64,000 nucleotides of DNA from contig JBEKHB010000004.1 in the NCBI GenBank assembly GCA_050012495.1, positions 40,026 through 104,025 on the forward strand, read 5' to 3'. How positions within the stretch are numbered: position 1 is the stretch's first letter; each line of letters opens with the position of its first letter. A model generated the notes under the pieces. It saw only the letters and a program-made list of their open reading frames with translations, was not told the origin of the DNA and searched no databases. Made by a program: the position numbers and the translations under genes. The DNA is from BOG-1155 sp050012495 (GTDB lineage Bacteria; Desulfobacterota; Syntrophorhabdia; Syntrophorhabdales; WCHB1-27). This document shows, piece after piece, positions 6,652 through 15,756 of this stretch.

Positions 6652-8622
6652 GTGAGGTACGGAGAGGCAGGGTTTAATTTAGAAATTGATCTATCACGGG
6701 GAAACGTTGAGAGGGTAGAAACCGACCCAAAATTGACCGAGCTTCATCTGGGGGGTTTGGGTACTAACGCCAAGATATTATGGGATAGAGTTCCCGCTGA
6801 CGTTGACCCCTTTTCTCCTGATAATCTCCTCATATTCAGCACCGGTCTTTTGTGCGGCACACCCGCTCCCGGCGCCAATCGCACCATTCTTACTACCTAT
6901 TCTCCCCAGACGTTGTTAATGGCATATTCAATGATGGGGGGGTTTTGGGCGCCGGAATTGAAGTATGCCGGTTATGATAAAGTAATCCTTCGCGGCAAGT
7001 CCCCGAACCTGGTGTATATATGGATACACAATGACAAAGTAGAACTACGTGACGCCTCTCATTTGCGTGGTAAAGGCGCCGTTGAAACTCAAGAACTTAT
7101 TCGGCAGGAGTTGAAGGAGCCGAACGCTCAGGTGGCTGCTATCGGCCTGGCCGGTGAAAATAGGGTCTACACGGCTTCCATCGAGCAGGGCCGCTCCAGT
7201 GCCAGCCGACTCGGAATGGGCGCCGTTATGGGAGACAAAGGAGTAAAGGCGATAGCTGTTCGTGGAACGAAGGACATCAATCTTGCCCGGCCGGCTGAAT
7301 TTTTAGGGCTCTGCAACGACGTGCTGAAATATATAAAATTCCGGAACGAGAATCCGGTTCCGAACGTAATGACCATTTTACAGGGGCTTGGGTCGCCGCA
7401 AGAGATGTTGCACGTTGATGAGAAGTGGCACACCGAAAATTTCTCCTGGGGAAACTCCCGCGCTCGGAGAAAAGATTTCTGGACCAAGGAAGTCGAAGAG
7501 AAGTGGAAGGAGACTCAAGAAAATGCGCGGAAGCGGTTAATAAGCTGCTATAACTGTCCGATGAAATGCGGGGCAATAATTTCCCTCCCGGGCATGTCAA
7601 CGTATATGATGAAATGCTTCTCGAAACTTACCTATACGATGGCGGCCTTTGTAGACTCCCTGGATTTTGGTTTTAGAATCGCTCAACGCGCGACCGAGTA
7701 TGGGGTAGACGGGTTCTCGACCCCGCAAATTATGGCCTTCGCCTTTGAGCTTAAAGATGCCGGTATCTTGACTGACGAGGACTTTGCAGGATGTCCGTCC
7801 GATAACGAGGGAAGATTTTACTGGTTGCTCGACAGAATTGTCCGGCGGGAAGGGATAGGAGATGTGCTGGCCAACGGCACCCATTGGGCAGCCCAGCAGA
7901 TCGGTAAGGGCGCAGAAGCGTATGCTCATAATAACATTAAGAAACATGAGCAGTTGCCTCTCAAGCTCGGAATGCTCAATCCGGTTTATTTCCTTATGTA
8001 CGCGACCGGCGAGAAGATAAACATCACCCAGATTGAAGGGCAGTTCCCCCAGTCGCCTTTTGCGACGATGGAGGAGAGAGAAGACTTTATAAAGGATTGG
8101 ATCCAGGTTCCCGATGAGAAGTTCAAGCAAATTGTTCTGGACTGGGAAATGCGCGGAGAGCGCTCAAATCCATATTACCCAACGCCTGAAATGTCCTGCG
8201 ACATTGTTGACTGGCAGGAGAAGATGCACTACATCGATGACGCCCTCGGGGTGTGCGCCGGTTTGTCGTCATTTCCTTTGAAGCCCCCCTATCACATACA
8301 CAATTATCCGCACTTTATCTCGGCAGCGACCGGGATCGATGTGGATGAAGCCGGCCTCACACGCGTATATAAGAGGAACCGAACTCTGGTGAGATCCATT
8401 AATGTAAGAAGAGGCTTGAGGAGAGCCGATGAGGTGCCGCCGGAAGACCATTGGAGGAAAAGATTTCCCGAGCTGGAAGCGAAGCTCTTAGATGAGTATT
8501 ACAAGTTCAAGGGGTGGGATAATCAGGGTATTCCTACGAAAGAGGCTTTACAGGAATTGGATCTGGGTTATGTTGCCGAAGACTTAGAACAGAGAGGGAT
8601 AATAAAAAATGGGCAAGATTAA
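6652..8622 (+). CDS. bamB: Class II benzoyl-CoA reductase catalytic subunit BamB
   Basis: A 656-residue member of the tungsten aldehyde:ferredoxin oxidoreductase family, starting at GTG 6652 behind GGGGG. The AOR fold is clear (GGLGTNAKILWDRV, GRSSASRLGMGAVMGDKG), as is the [4Fe-4S] site CYNCPMKCG (residues 299, 302, 306) with a further cysteine at 322. E251 and H260 fall at the numbers I recall for active-site residues of Geobacter BamB. Identification as BamB rather than a generic AOR rests on length, these residues and the bamCDEFGHI gene order that follows. It would reduce benzoyl-CoA to cyclohexa-1,5-diene-1-carboxyl-CoA in the cytoplasm or at the membrane. The stop overlaps bamC. Confidence 0.93.
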   Translation: MRYGEAGFNLEIDLSRGNVERVETDPKLTELHLGGLGTNAKILWDRVPADVDPFSPDNLLIFSTGLLCGTPAPGANRTILTTYSPQTLLMAYSMMGGFWAPELKYAGYDKVILRGKSPNLVYIWIHNDKVELRDASHLRGKGAVETQELIRQELKEPNAQVAAIGLAGENRVYTASIEQGRSSASRLGMGAVMGDKGVKAIAVRGTKDINLARPAEFLGLCNDVLKYIKFRNENPVPNVMTILQGLGSPQEMLHVDEKWHTENFSWGNSRARRKDFWTKEVEEKWKETQENARKRLISCYNCPMKCGAIISLPGMSTYMMKCFSKLTYTMAAFVDSLDFGFRIAQRATEYGVDGFSTPQIMAFAFELKDAGILTDEDFAGCPSDNEGRFYWLLDRIVRREGIGDVLANGTHWAAQQIGKGAEAYAHNNIKKHEQLPLKLGMLNPVYFLMYATGEKINITQIEGQFPQSPFATMEEREDFIKDWIQVPDEKFKQIVLDWEMRGERSNPYYPTPEMSCDIVDWQEKMHYIDDALGVCAGLSSFPLKPPYHIHNYPHFISAATGIDVDEAGLTRVYKRNRTLVRSINVRRGLRRADEVPPEDHWRKRFPELEAKLLDEYYKFKGWDNQGIPTKEALQELDLGYVAEDLEQRGIIKNGQD

Positions 8623-9148
8623 GAAGAAAATCAAGACAATCAAGATCGATCTTGATAAATGCAATGGTTGCCGGGCATGTGAGGTGATCTGCTCCGCCTT
8701 TCACGCCAACCCGAAATACAGCAGCAATAATCCGGCGAGGTCTCGTGTTCGACTGATTCGTCAACCGATAAAAGACGTATATCTTCCTGTATACGCGGGT
8801 GAGTATACCGCAGCCGAGTGTATGGGCAGAGACCAATATGTGATCGACGGAAAGGAATACGACGCGTGCGGTTTCTGCAGGGCTTCGTGTCCATCCAGGG
8901 ACGCGTTCAAAGAACCCGATTCCGGCCTTCCTCTGAAATGCGATATGTGTGAAGACGATCCGCCGCAAGAAAAGCCCTTGTGTGTTCAGTGGTGCCTTAA
9001 TGATGCCCTGATTTACGAAGAGAGGGAAGAGGAAGTAGAAGAAGAAGAGAAGCTGGAGGACGTGGACGTAGGCGTGGAATCATTGGTAGACAAACATGGA
9101 ATGCAGAAGGTAATGGATACTATTGCCCGATTGGCAAAGAAGGACTAA
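8609..9148 (+). CDS. bamC: BamC, polyferredoxin electron-transfer subunit of benzoyl-CoA reductase
   Basis: A 179-residue iron-sulfur protein whose ATG lies 14 bases inside the end of bamB, implying coupled translation. Cysteine motifs: CNGCRACEVIC near the N-terminus, ACGFCRASCPS in the middle, and CDMCEDDPPQEKPLCVQWC, fitting about three [4Fe-4S] clusters as in DmsB/HybA-like proteins. The tail is highly acidic (EEREEEVEEEEKLED). In the known Bam system BamB and BamC form the BC unit that passes very low-potential electrons to the tungsten site. The protein is soluble, with no signal peptide. Confidence 0.9.
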   Translation: MGKIKKKIKTIKIDLDKCNGCRACEVICSAFHANPKYSSNNPARSRVRLIRQPIKDVYLPVYAGEYTAAECMGRDQYVIDGKEYDACGFCRASCPSRDAFKEPDSGLPLKCDMCEDDPPQEKPLCVQWCLNDALIYEEREEEVEEEEKLEDVDVGVESLVDKHGMQKVMDTIARLAKKD

Positions 9149-9181
9149 AACGTTAAGACGACATACGAGGATTAAAATATC

Positions 9182-10333
9182 GTGGAAACTGTAGCCCCCT
9201 TCAAAGAGGTAATAGATGAGGTAAGAGAGAAAGGCGGAGACGCGGTAAAATTCTGCTATCAGTGCGGAAAATGCGATACTGTCTGTCCCTGGAACAGGGT
9301 GAGAAAATTCAGTATGCGCAAGCTGATCCGTGAGGCTGCATTCGGCTTGAGTGAGATAGAACGCGAAGAGATCTGGCGTTGTACTACCTGCGGAAAGTGC
9401 CCTCAGCGATGCCCCAGGGACGTAAAGCAGATAGACGACATGATAGCCCTGCGCAGGGTGGCCACGGGATATAATGTTTTTCCCGCCGCTGTCAAGCCTT
9501 ACCGCGCCGTAAGCTCAGGCCTTGCCGGTCAAGGCAACCCCTTCAATGAAGACCGAAAAACCAGGGCCGATTGGGCAGAGGGTCTGTCTGTAAAACCCTT
9601 CGCCGAAGGGATGGATGTGTTATATTTTCCTTGCTGCTACACATGCTATGACCCGAGACTCAAGAAGGTAGCGAGAGCCACGGCCGCGATCCTGAATAAG
9701 GCAGGGGTGGATTTCGGAATACTGGGCTCCAAGGAGAATTGCTGCGGAGAAAGCATCCGCAAGACAGGCAATGAGGATTTATTCAAGCGTTTAGCCAGGG
9801 AAAACATCAAAACTTTTATCGACAACGGGGTGAAAAAAATAGTTGTTTCTTCCCCGCACTGTTACCACACCTTCAAGAACGAGTATCTCGAATTCCGGGT
9901 GAACTTCGAGGTCGTTCATATCTCCCAGTATTTATTCGGGCTTGTGAATGACGGAAGGCTTCGGATCACGAAGGAGTATGGAAAGAGAATTACGTATCAT
10001 GACCCGTGTTACCTGGGGCGACATAATGGCATATTTGACGAACCCCGGGGGGTCTTGAAGAAGGTGCCCGGTGTGGAACTGGTTGAGATGCCTGAGTCGC
10101 GGGTAGATAGTCTCTGCTGCGGAATGGGAGGAGGCAGGATTTGGGCGGAAACCGAAAAATCTGAAAGATTCTCCAACCTCAGAGTGGAGCAAGCTATCGG
10201 GCTTGGGGTTGAGGAGGTGGTTACTTCCTGCCCCTATTGCATCACCGCTCTTGAGGATAGCAGGTTAGTCCTGAATCATGCTGACGACATACAGGTTAAG
10301 GACATCACGGAGATTCTCCAGGAAGTGATATAG
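9182..10333 (+). CDS. bamD: BamD, HdrD-like CCG-domain iron-sulfur protein
   Basis: A 383-residue protein starting at GTG 9182. Two [4Fe-4S] ferredoxin motifs come first (CYQCGKCDTVCP near residue 23, CTTCGKCPQRCP near 67). Two CCG domains follow, with signatures FPCCYTCYD, ENCCGES, SSPHCYHTF, HDPCYLGR, LCCGMGGG and SCPYC, which carry noncubane clusters in HdrB/HdrD. It is the electron-transfer partner linking the HdrA-like BamE to BamBC. A REP-like element begins eight bases after the stop, so fdhD and the genes beyond may be expressed at a different level. Confidence 0.9.
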   Translation: METVAPFKEVIDEVREKGGDAVKFCYQCGKCDTVCPWNRVRKFSMRKLIREAAFGLSEIEREEIWRCTTCGKCPQRCPRDVKQIDDMIALRRVATGYNVFPAAVKPYRAVSSGLAGQGNPFNEDRKTRADWAEGLSVKPFAEGMDVLYFPCCYTCYDPRLKKVARATAAILNKAGVDFGILGSKENCCGESIRKTGNEDLFKRLARENIKTFIDNGVKKIVVSSPHCYHTFKNEYLEFRVNFEVVHISQYLFGLVNDGRLRITKEYGKRITYHDPCYLGRHNGIFDEPRGVLKKVPGVELVEMPESRVDSLCCGMGGGRIWAETEKSERFSNLRVEQAIGLGVEEVVTSCPYCITALEDSRLVLNHADDIQVKDITEILQEVI

Positions 10334-10340
10334 TCAGTTG

Positions 10341-10392
10341 TGAGCGGGGAGGCTCCGACAGCTTTGCTGACGGAGGGGGCGCTGAGCCCCAA
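10341..10392 (+). repeat. Third REP-like hairpin element, inside the bam operon
   Basis: TGAGCGGGGAGG is followed by the hairpin CTCCG-A-CAGC-TTT-GCTG-A-CGGAG and then GGGGC GCTGA GCCCC. Relative to the copies at 564-722 the stem bases differ in pairs (A-T to G-C; CGGC/GCCG to CAGC/GCTG), which preserves pairing. It sits between bamD and fdhD in the transcribed direction. Confidence 0.7.
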
Positions 10393-10415
10393 CATAGAGG
10401 ACGAAGAAGCTCAAC

Positions 10416-11213
10416 ATGCAGGAAGCGATCGGCGTATCGGATATGACAGGTACCGCAACGGACATAGTCTGCAATCGCTTTTCCGAGGAGGGATGGGCCA
10501 GGACCTCAGTTCACGTGCCTCTCGAAAGGGAGCTCACCGTCTATGTGAATCTCAGGGAGCTGGTCACCATCCTGTGCACTCCAGCCAAGCTGAATTACCT
10601 TGTCCTCGGATTCCTGTACTCAGAGGGAATCATCTCAGGGCTAGGCGACGTGACGATGATGCGGGTGTGTGACGACGAATCGGAAGTCGATGTGAGGCTG
10701 AGCAATCCCAACCTTGAATTGCCAACGAAGCGGAGGCTCACCTCCGGGTGCGGTGGCGGTGCAACTTTCACAACTCAGGCACAGAGGCTTGACTCGACTC
10801 TTGCTGCGACACCAGCGGAAGTGCGATCACTGATGAAGCAGCTTCAAGAGCAGATAGAGTTGTCTCAGGCTAGTAGCGGGATGCACGCCTCGGCTCTGGC
10901 CGATACCGGGAACCTGCTCGTAGTGGCTGAGGATATCGGACGACACAACACCCTGGACAAGATCCAGGGCGAATGTCTCTTGAGGGGAGTATCAACCAGA
11001 GACCGATTGCTGCTGACCACCGGTCGCGTTTCGTCGGAGATGCTGCTCAAGGCGGCAAGGATGCAGGCCCCGGTTGTTGTTTCGCGGCACTCGCCGACAG
11101 GGAGCGCGGTGTCGCTGGCTCATGACCTGGGCATTGCCCTGGTCGGTCATGTGCGGGGCAGCCGTCTGTTGGTCTATTCCCACCCGGAGCGACTGGGCTG
11201 CTCAACAAATTAA
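10416..11213 (+). CDS. fdhD: FdhD-like sulfurtransferase
   Basis: A 265-residue FdhD family protein. The family moves sulfur from a cysteine desulfurase to the metal of bis-MGD molybdenum or tungsten enzymes, classically formate dehydrogenase. Conserved blocks are present: LVTILCTPAKLNYLVLGFLY, the loop TSGCGGG, and the nucleotide-binding DIGRHNTLDKIQG followed by LLTTGRVSSEMLLKAARM. The E. coli-type CxxC loop is reduced to a single cysteine, as in some other FdhD branches. No formate dehydrogenase is in the window. Its place inside the bam operon suggests that it matures the tungsten site of BamB, which is inference. Confidence 0.88.
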   Translation: MQEAIGVSDMTGTATDIVCNRFSEEGWARTSVHVPLERELTVYVNLRELVTILCTPAKLNYLVLGFLYSEGIISGLGDVTMMRVCDDESEVDVRLSNPNLELPTKRRLTSGCGGGATFTTQAQRLDSTLAATPAEVRSLMKQLQEQIELSQASSGMHASALADTGNLLVVAEDIGRHNTLDKIQGECLLRGVSTRDRLLLTTGRVSSEMLLKAARMQAPVVVSRHSPTGSAVSLAHDLGIALVGHVRGSRLLVYSHPERLGCSTN

Positions 11214-11277
11214 GGACGGCTGAGCCGGCCGAACCAGGACGGCACGGCCACATAAAAACCTGATGAGGTGAGAGAAA

Positions 11278-14200
11278 GTGGAAAATGTAATAGAGCTAAA
11301 AGAAAATATTCGACAGCTTTGTAAAACGCTCACAGACGATAAGAATATTGGCGATGTCATGATCGTTGGTGGGGGGATCAGCGGTATTCAAGCCTCCCTC
11401 GATCTTGCCACTGCCGGTTTCAAGGTGTACCTGGTTGAGAAGGCGCCGAGCATCGGGGGCCATATGGCCCAGCTTGACAAGACCTTTCCCACCAACGACT
11501 GCTCGATGTGAATACTCGCACCCAAGCTGGTCGAGGTCGGCCGGCATCCCAATATAGAGGTCCTGACCTATACTGAAGTTGACAGTATAGAGGGGGAAGC
11601 AGGAAACTTTAAGGTAACCCTGGTTAAAAAGCCCAGATATATTATAGAGGACAAATGCACGGGTTGTACTACCTGCGTAGAATATTGCCCGGTCAAATAC
11701 CCCGATCAGTTTAATCAAGACATTTCGCAGAATAAAGCAGTGCATGTATATTTCGCTCAGGCAATTCCACTTGTCACGTATATAGATGAAAGCTGTCTGT
11801 ACCTTAAAGAGAAGAAATGTCGTATTTGCGAAGCAGTATGTAAGAATGACGCCATAGATTTCAATCAAGCGCCGGAGAAGGAAGAAGTAACCGTAGGGGC
11901 GATCATCCTGTCTGCCGGCCTTGAGCCCTTTGATCCTAAGGTGAGGGAGGAATATCGGTACGGGGAGTTCCAGAACGTCGTAACCAGTATGGACTATGAG
12001 CGGCTGTTATCCTCCACCGGGGCATACCAGGGTGAGATACTGCGTGCATCCGACAAAAAGCATCCCCACAAAGTGGCCTGGATTCAATGCGTCGGTTCCA
12101 GACAGGTTATCGAGGGCGGCAACAGCTATTGTTCGGCCGTATGCTGCACCTATACGCAGAAACAGGTGATTTTGACAAAAGATCATCACCCGGAGTCAGA
12201 GTGCACGATATTCCATAACGATGTTCGTTCCTACGGGAAGGATTTTGAGCGATTCTATCAAAGAACGGAGAACCTTCCCGGTGTTCGGTTTTTCAGAAGC
12301 TACACATCGATAGTAAAAGAGGACCCGGAAACCAAAAATGTCTCCATACGGTATTCTACACCCGAGGATGGAGTAAAAGAGGAAGAATTCGATATGGTGG
12401 TATTATCCGTCGGATTGAATCCTCCGGCGGATGCGTTGGAGATCGCAAAAAAATACGGCATTGAGCTTAGCGGTCATCGTTTTTGCAAGGTTGACGAGGT
12501 CAACCCTATGGTGACCAACAGGCCCGGGATCTTTGTAAGCGGGGCCTTCCAGGGTCCTGTAGATATCCCTGAGTCGGTCTTCAGCGCCAGCGGAGCCGGC
12601 TCCCAAATCGGCGAGCTCCTTGACTACAGGCGGGGAAATCTTACCAAAGAAAGGATATATCCGCCGGAAAGGGATGTCTCCGAAGAGGAGCCGAGGATAG
12701 GAGTCTTTGTGTGTCATTGTGGGGCTAATATCTCAGGCGTAGTAGATGTTCCTTCCACAGTTGAATATTGCAAAACCTTACCCAATGTTGTCCACGCTCA
12801 AAACCAGCTATTTTCATGTGCCACGAATTCTGCCAAAGAAATCACAGACGTGACAAAGGAAAAAGGGCTCAACCGGGTGGTTGTCGCCGCCTGCTCCCCC
12901 AGGACCCTCGAGCCGCTATTCCGGGACACCCTCCGGGAGGCGGGCATTAATCAGTATTACTACGAAATGGCGAATATCAGGGAGCATAACTCCTGGGTCC
13001 ACCAGAAAGAAAAGGAAGCGGCCACCGAAAAGGCGAAGGATATAATCCGGATGTCGGTAGCGCGAGCGTGCCATCTGGAGCCCCTGCAGGAATTTGATCT
13101 GCCCGTCGACAAAAGGGCGTTGGTGGTCGGAGGAGGCATAGCAGGCATGACTTCCGCTCTCTCCATAGCCAACCAGGGACATGAGGTGTACCTGGTGGAA
13201 AAGGATACAAACCTTGGGGGAATAGCACGAAGAATTCATTACACCCTGGAAGGACTCGATGTTCAGGCCTATCTGCGTGATCTTATACGCAAAGTATATC
13301 AACACCCCTTACTACATGTCTATACTGATGCGATCATCACGGGGGCGAGCGGCTATGTGGGGAATTTCGTCACCGGGGTGAAGTCCGACAGAGGGGTCGC
13401 AGAGATAAAACATGGCGCAGCCGTCATCGCGATAGGTGCTGATGTCTATACACCCACCGAATACCTTTACGGAGAAGATGACAGGGTCATGACCCACCTT
13501 GAGCTGGAGGAGAAAATCGCCCAAGGGGACGAAAAGGTCGTCAACGCCCAAAGCCTGGTAATGATCCAGTGCGTAGGCTGCAGAAATGAAGACAGAAATT
13601 ACTGCAGCAGGATATGCTGCGGCGAGTCCGTAAAGAACGCCTTGTTGCTCAAAGAGAGAAACCCCCGGATGGATATCTACATCCTCTTCCGGGATATCAG
13701 AACGTATGGGTTCAAAGAGGATTATTACCGGGAAGCTGCAAGCAAAGAGGTCCGGTTCATCCGCTACGAGCCGGAAGATGCGCCTCAGGTGGAACCCGGT
13801 GAGGCTGAGGACGGTCGCCCTGTCCTGAAGGTCACCGTGACGGATTTCATTTTAGGGAAGAAGCTGGAGCTGGATGCCGATGTACTCGCTTTGGCTGCCG
13901 CTGTGATTCCCTCCGCAGCAACCAAGGAAATAGCCGGATTCTTCAAGGTAACATTGAGCCCGGATGGCTTCTTCAAAGAAGCCCATGTCAAATTAAGACC
14001 TGTTGAGTTTGCCACAGACGGCGTGTATCTGTGTGGACTGGCTCACTATCCCAAGTTCATGCAGGAAACGATTAACCAGTCTTATGGAGCTTCAGGCCGG
14101 GTCTTAACGCTTCTCTCACATGATACGGTGACAGCCTCGGGCTCTGTATGCGAGGTGGATGAGAATAGGTGCATTTCGTGCGGGGCATGCATCACCGTGT

Positions 14201-14421
14201 GTGCGTATGGCGCCATAGAGTTTTATGAGACACCGCAAGGCAGAAAGGCCAAGGTTAACCCTGTCCTCTGTAAAGGAGATGGTCTTTGCAACACAGTATG
14301 TGCAACAACCGCTATTTCTCTCAAGCACTTTACCGATGAAGAGGTCTTGAGCGAAATTGATGCGGCGGTTTCAGAGGAAGAGATCATGGGACAAATTGAT
14401 GCGGCGGTTGGAGATGTCTAG
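11278..14421 (+). CDS. bamE: BamE, tandem HdrA-like flavoprotein with in-frame UGA (selenocysteine 78)
   Basis: Read through the TGA at 11509-11511 as selenocysteine, this is one 1047-residue protein starting at GTG 11278. The HdrA signature normally written CSxCxLxPK reads CSMU-ILAPK here, so Sec replaces a cluster-ligand cysteine; the frame after TGA continues straight into HdrA sequence. The N-terminal half has an FAD site (VGGGISGIQASLDLA) and ferredoxin motifs (CTGCTTCVEYCP, CRICEAVCK). The second half repeats the FAD motif (VGGGIAGMTSALSIA) and ends with CISCGACITVCAYG and CKGDGLCNTVC. It is the electron-bifurcating module of the Bam complex. Routine gene callers would split it at 11511 and start at 11740. 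Confidence 0.92.
11509..11545 (+). promoter_or_regulatory. UGA Sec codon and candidate bacterial SECIS of bamE
   Basis: The in-frame TGA is followed 14 bases later by a small stem-loop candidate, GCTG-GTCGAGGT-CGGC (11526-11541), with a G-rich loop as in bacterial SECIS elements. The stem is short, so the protein-level evidence (HdrA motif continuing after the UGA) is stronger than the RNA evidence. Confidence 0.6.
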
Positions 14422-14472
14422 AAGCATACCGATGAATAAAGCCGGGATTCCTACGTAAGGGGGTGAGAACGG

Positions 14473-15240
14473 ATGAGTACAGGACTTGAATTTAAACCAA
14501 AAATAGTAGGTTTTGTATGCCATTGGTGAGCATACGGCGCTGCTGACCTGGCTGGAGTTTCCAGACTGCAATATACCACTGAAATGAGGCTTATTCGGGT
14601 CATGTGCACAGGCAGGCTCGACCTGTCGCATGTACTCCGGGCTTTCTCAAAGGGAGCGGATGGGGTGTTTATTGGCGGCTGCCATTTAAATGAGTGTAAT
14701 TATATTACTCATGGAAACTTCCATGCATTAAGCATGGTGAACATATGCAGAAAAATGATGCAGCATATAGGGCTGAACCCGGAAAGGCTAAGGATCGAAT
14801 TTATGTCCGGCAGTGAAGCAAACCTTTTTGTCGAAGGTGTCAATGATTTTGTCAAGACCGTGAAGAAGTTAGGACCACTCGGCAAAGGTGAAGGAATAGA
14901 TAAAAAGGGATTAAAGTTCAAACTTGAAGCAGTGACAAGCCTGGTCCCCTACATCAGGCTGGTGGAAAGGGAGAGGCTGAGGATACCGGTTAAATCGAAA
15001 GAGGAGTATCAGAAATTTTTCACCAGTGACGAGTTCAACAGGTTATTTACTACATTAATTGTAGATAAGCTGGCAATGAGCCAAATTCTGTCACTCCTGC
15101 GGGACAAACCCCTTTCAACCGGTAAAATCGCTGAAATGTTGGGCCTGACCCCGTCTGAAGTATCGAGGCACATGAATGCGTCATCGAGGCACGGGTTGGT
15201 CAGGTACGATGTAGGTCAGAAGTGCTATGCTCTCGCCTGA
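14473..15240 (+). CDS. bamF: BamF, MvhD/FlpD-like selenoprotein (selenocysteine 19) with C-terminal winged helix
   Basis: Starts at ATG 14473 behind AAGGGGGTGAGAACGG. Reading TGA 14527-14529 as selenocysteine gives 255 residues beginning with the MvhD motif FVCHWU-AYGAADLAGVSR, normally FCNWCxYxxADLAG. The remaining [2Fe-2S] ligands VMCTGRLD and GGCHLNECNY follow in frame. After the FlpD domain (to about residue 140) the protein continues with a 60-residue winged-helix region (LLRDKPLSTGKIAEMLGLTP, SEVSRHMNASSRHGLVRYD) like ArsR/MarR DNA-binding domains. MvhD subunits transfer electrons between HdrA and a dehydrogenase module. Without readthrough the annotation would wrongly begin at 14584. 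Confidence 0.92.
14527..14564 (+). promoter_or_regulatory. UGA Sec codon and candidate bacterial SECIS of bamF
   Basis: TGA at 14527-14529 is followed 22 bases later by the perfect stem-loop CTGGA-GTT-TCCAG (14552-14564). Distance, short apical loop and position immediately inside the coding region fit bacterial SECIS rules. Confidence 0.7.
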
Positions 15241-15294
15241 GGTGAAAGAGCGCATCAGTGGATCAGGGCAAAGAAGCATGTGAGGAAGGCGACT

Positions 15295-15747
15295 ATGGAT
15301 AACGATGGCATCGATCGGATTATTGACAAACATCATGGTGAAGCCAGCTCGCTCATTCAGGTACTGCTGGAGATTCAGAAAGAAAATCATTGGCTTCCCA
15401 AGGAAGCATTGGAGAGGGTAGCCGAAAAACTGCAGGTGCCTTTAACCCGGGTGCAGCACATCGCGACGTTTTATAAGGCCTTTAGCTTAGTCCCTAAAGG
15501 ACGTCATGAAATTCACATCTGTGTGGGCACTGCCTGTCATGTGCGCGGCGCGACGCGTGTCCTCGACACGGTTCAAGACCTGACCGGCATCAGACCCGGC
15601 GAAACGGACCTGGATCTGAAGTTCAGCCTGCAGACCGTTAACTGCCTCGGCTGCTGTGCCTTAGGACCGGTGATGGAAGTGGATGGGAAGACCCACGGTA
15701 AGATGGCGCCGTCCAAGACGGCAGAGATACTAAAAAACTACGAGTAG
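15295..15747 (+). CDS. bamG: BamG, NuoE-like [2Fe-2S] subunit
   Basis: A 150-residue thioredoxin-fold ferredoxin. ATG 15295 is preferred because GAGGAAGGCGACT precedes it; an in-frame GTG lies at 15280. The N-terminal helical domain (LLEIQKENHWLPKEALERVA) is followed by the four [2Fe-2S] cysteines in NuoE spacing: CVGTAC, then CLGCCALGP. It pairs with the NuoF-like BamH to form the NAD(H)-reactive or electron-donor arm of the Bam complex, as in HndA and the NADH dehydrogenase module. Ten bases separate it from bamH. Confidence 0.92.
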   Translation: MDNDGIDRIIDKHHGEASSLIQVLLEIQKENHWLPKEALERVAEKLQVPLTRVQHIATFYKAFSLVPKGRHEIHICVGTACHVRGATRVLDTVQDLTGIRPGETDLDLKFSLQTVNCLGCCALGPVMEVDGKTHGKMAPSKTAEILKNYE

Positions 15748-15756
15748 GATAACACT

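Noticed and set aside
6652..8622. Generic aldehyde:ferredoxin oxidoreductase
   Set aside because: The length, E251/H260 positions and the bamCDEFGHI order downstream identify the benzoyl-CoA reductase catalytic subunit.
11509..11739. HdrA-like gene broken by a nonsense mutation
   Set aside because: The TGA falls exactly at a known Cys/Sec position, homology continues in frame across it, and the neighbouring bamF has the same pattern with a SECIS-like hairpin.
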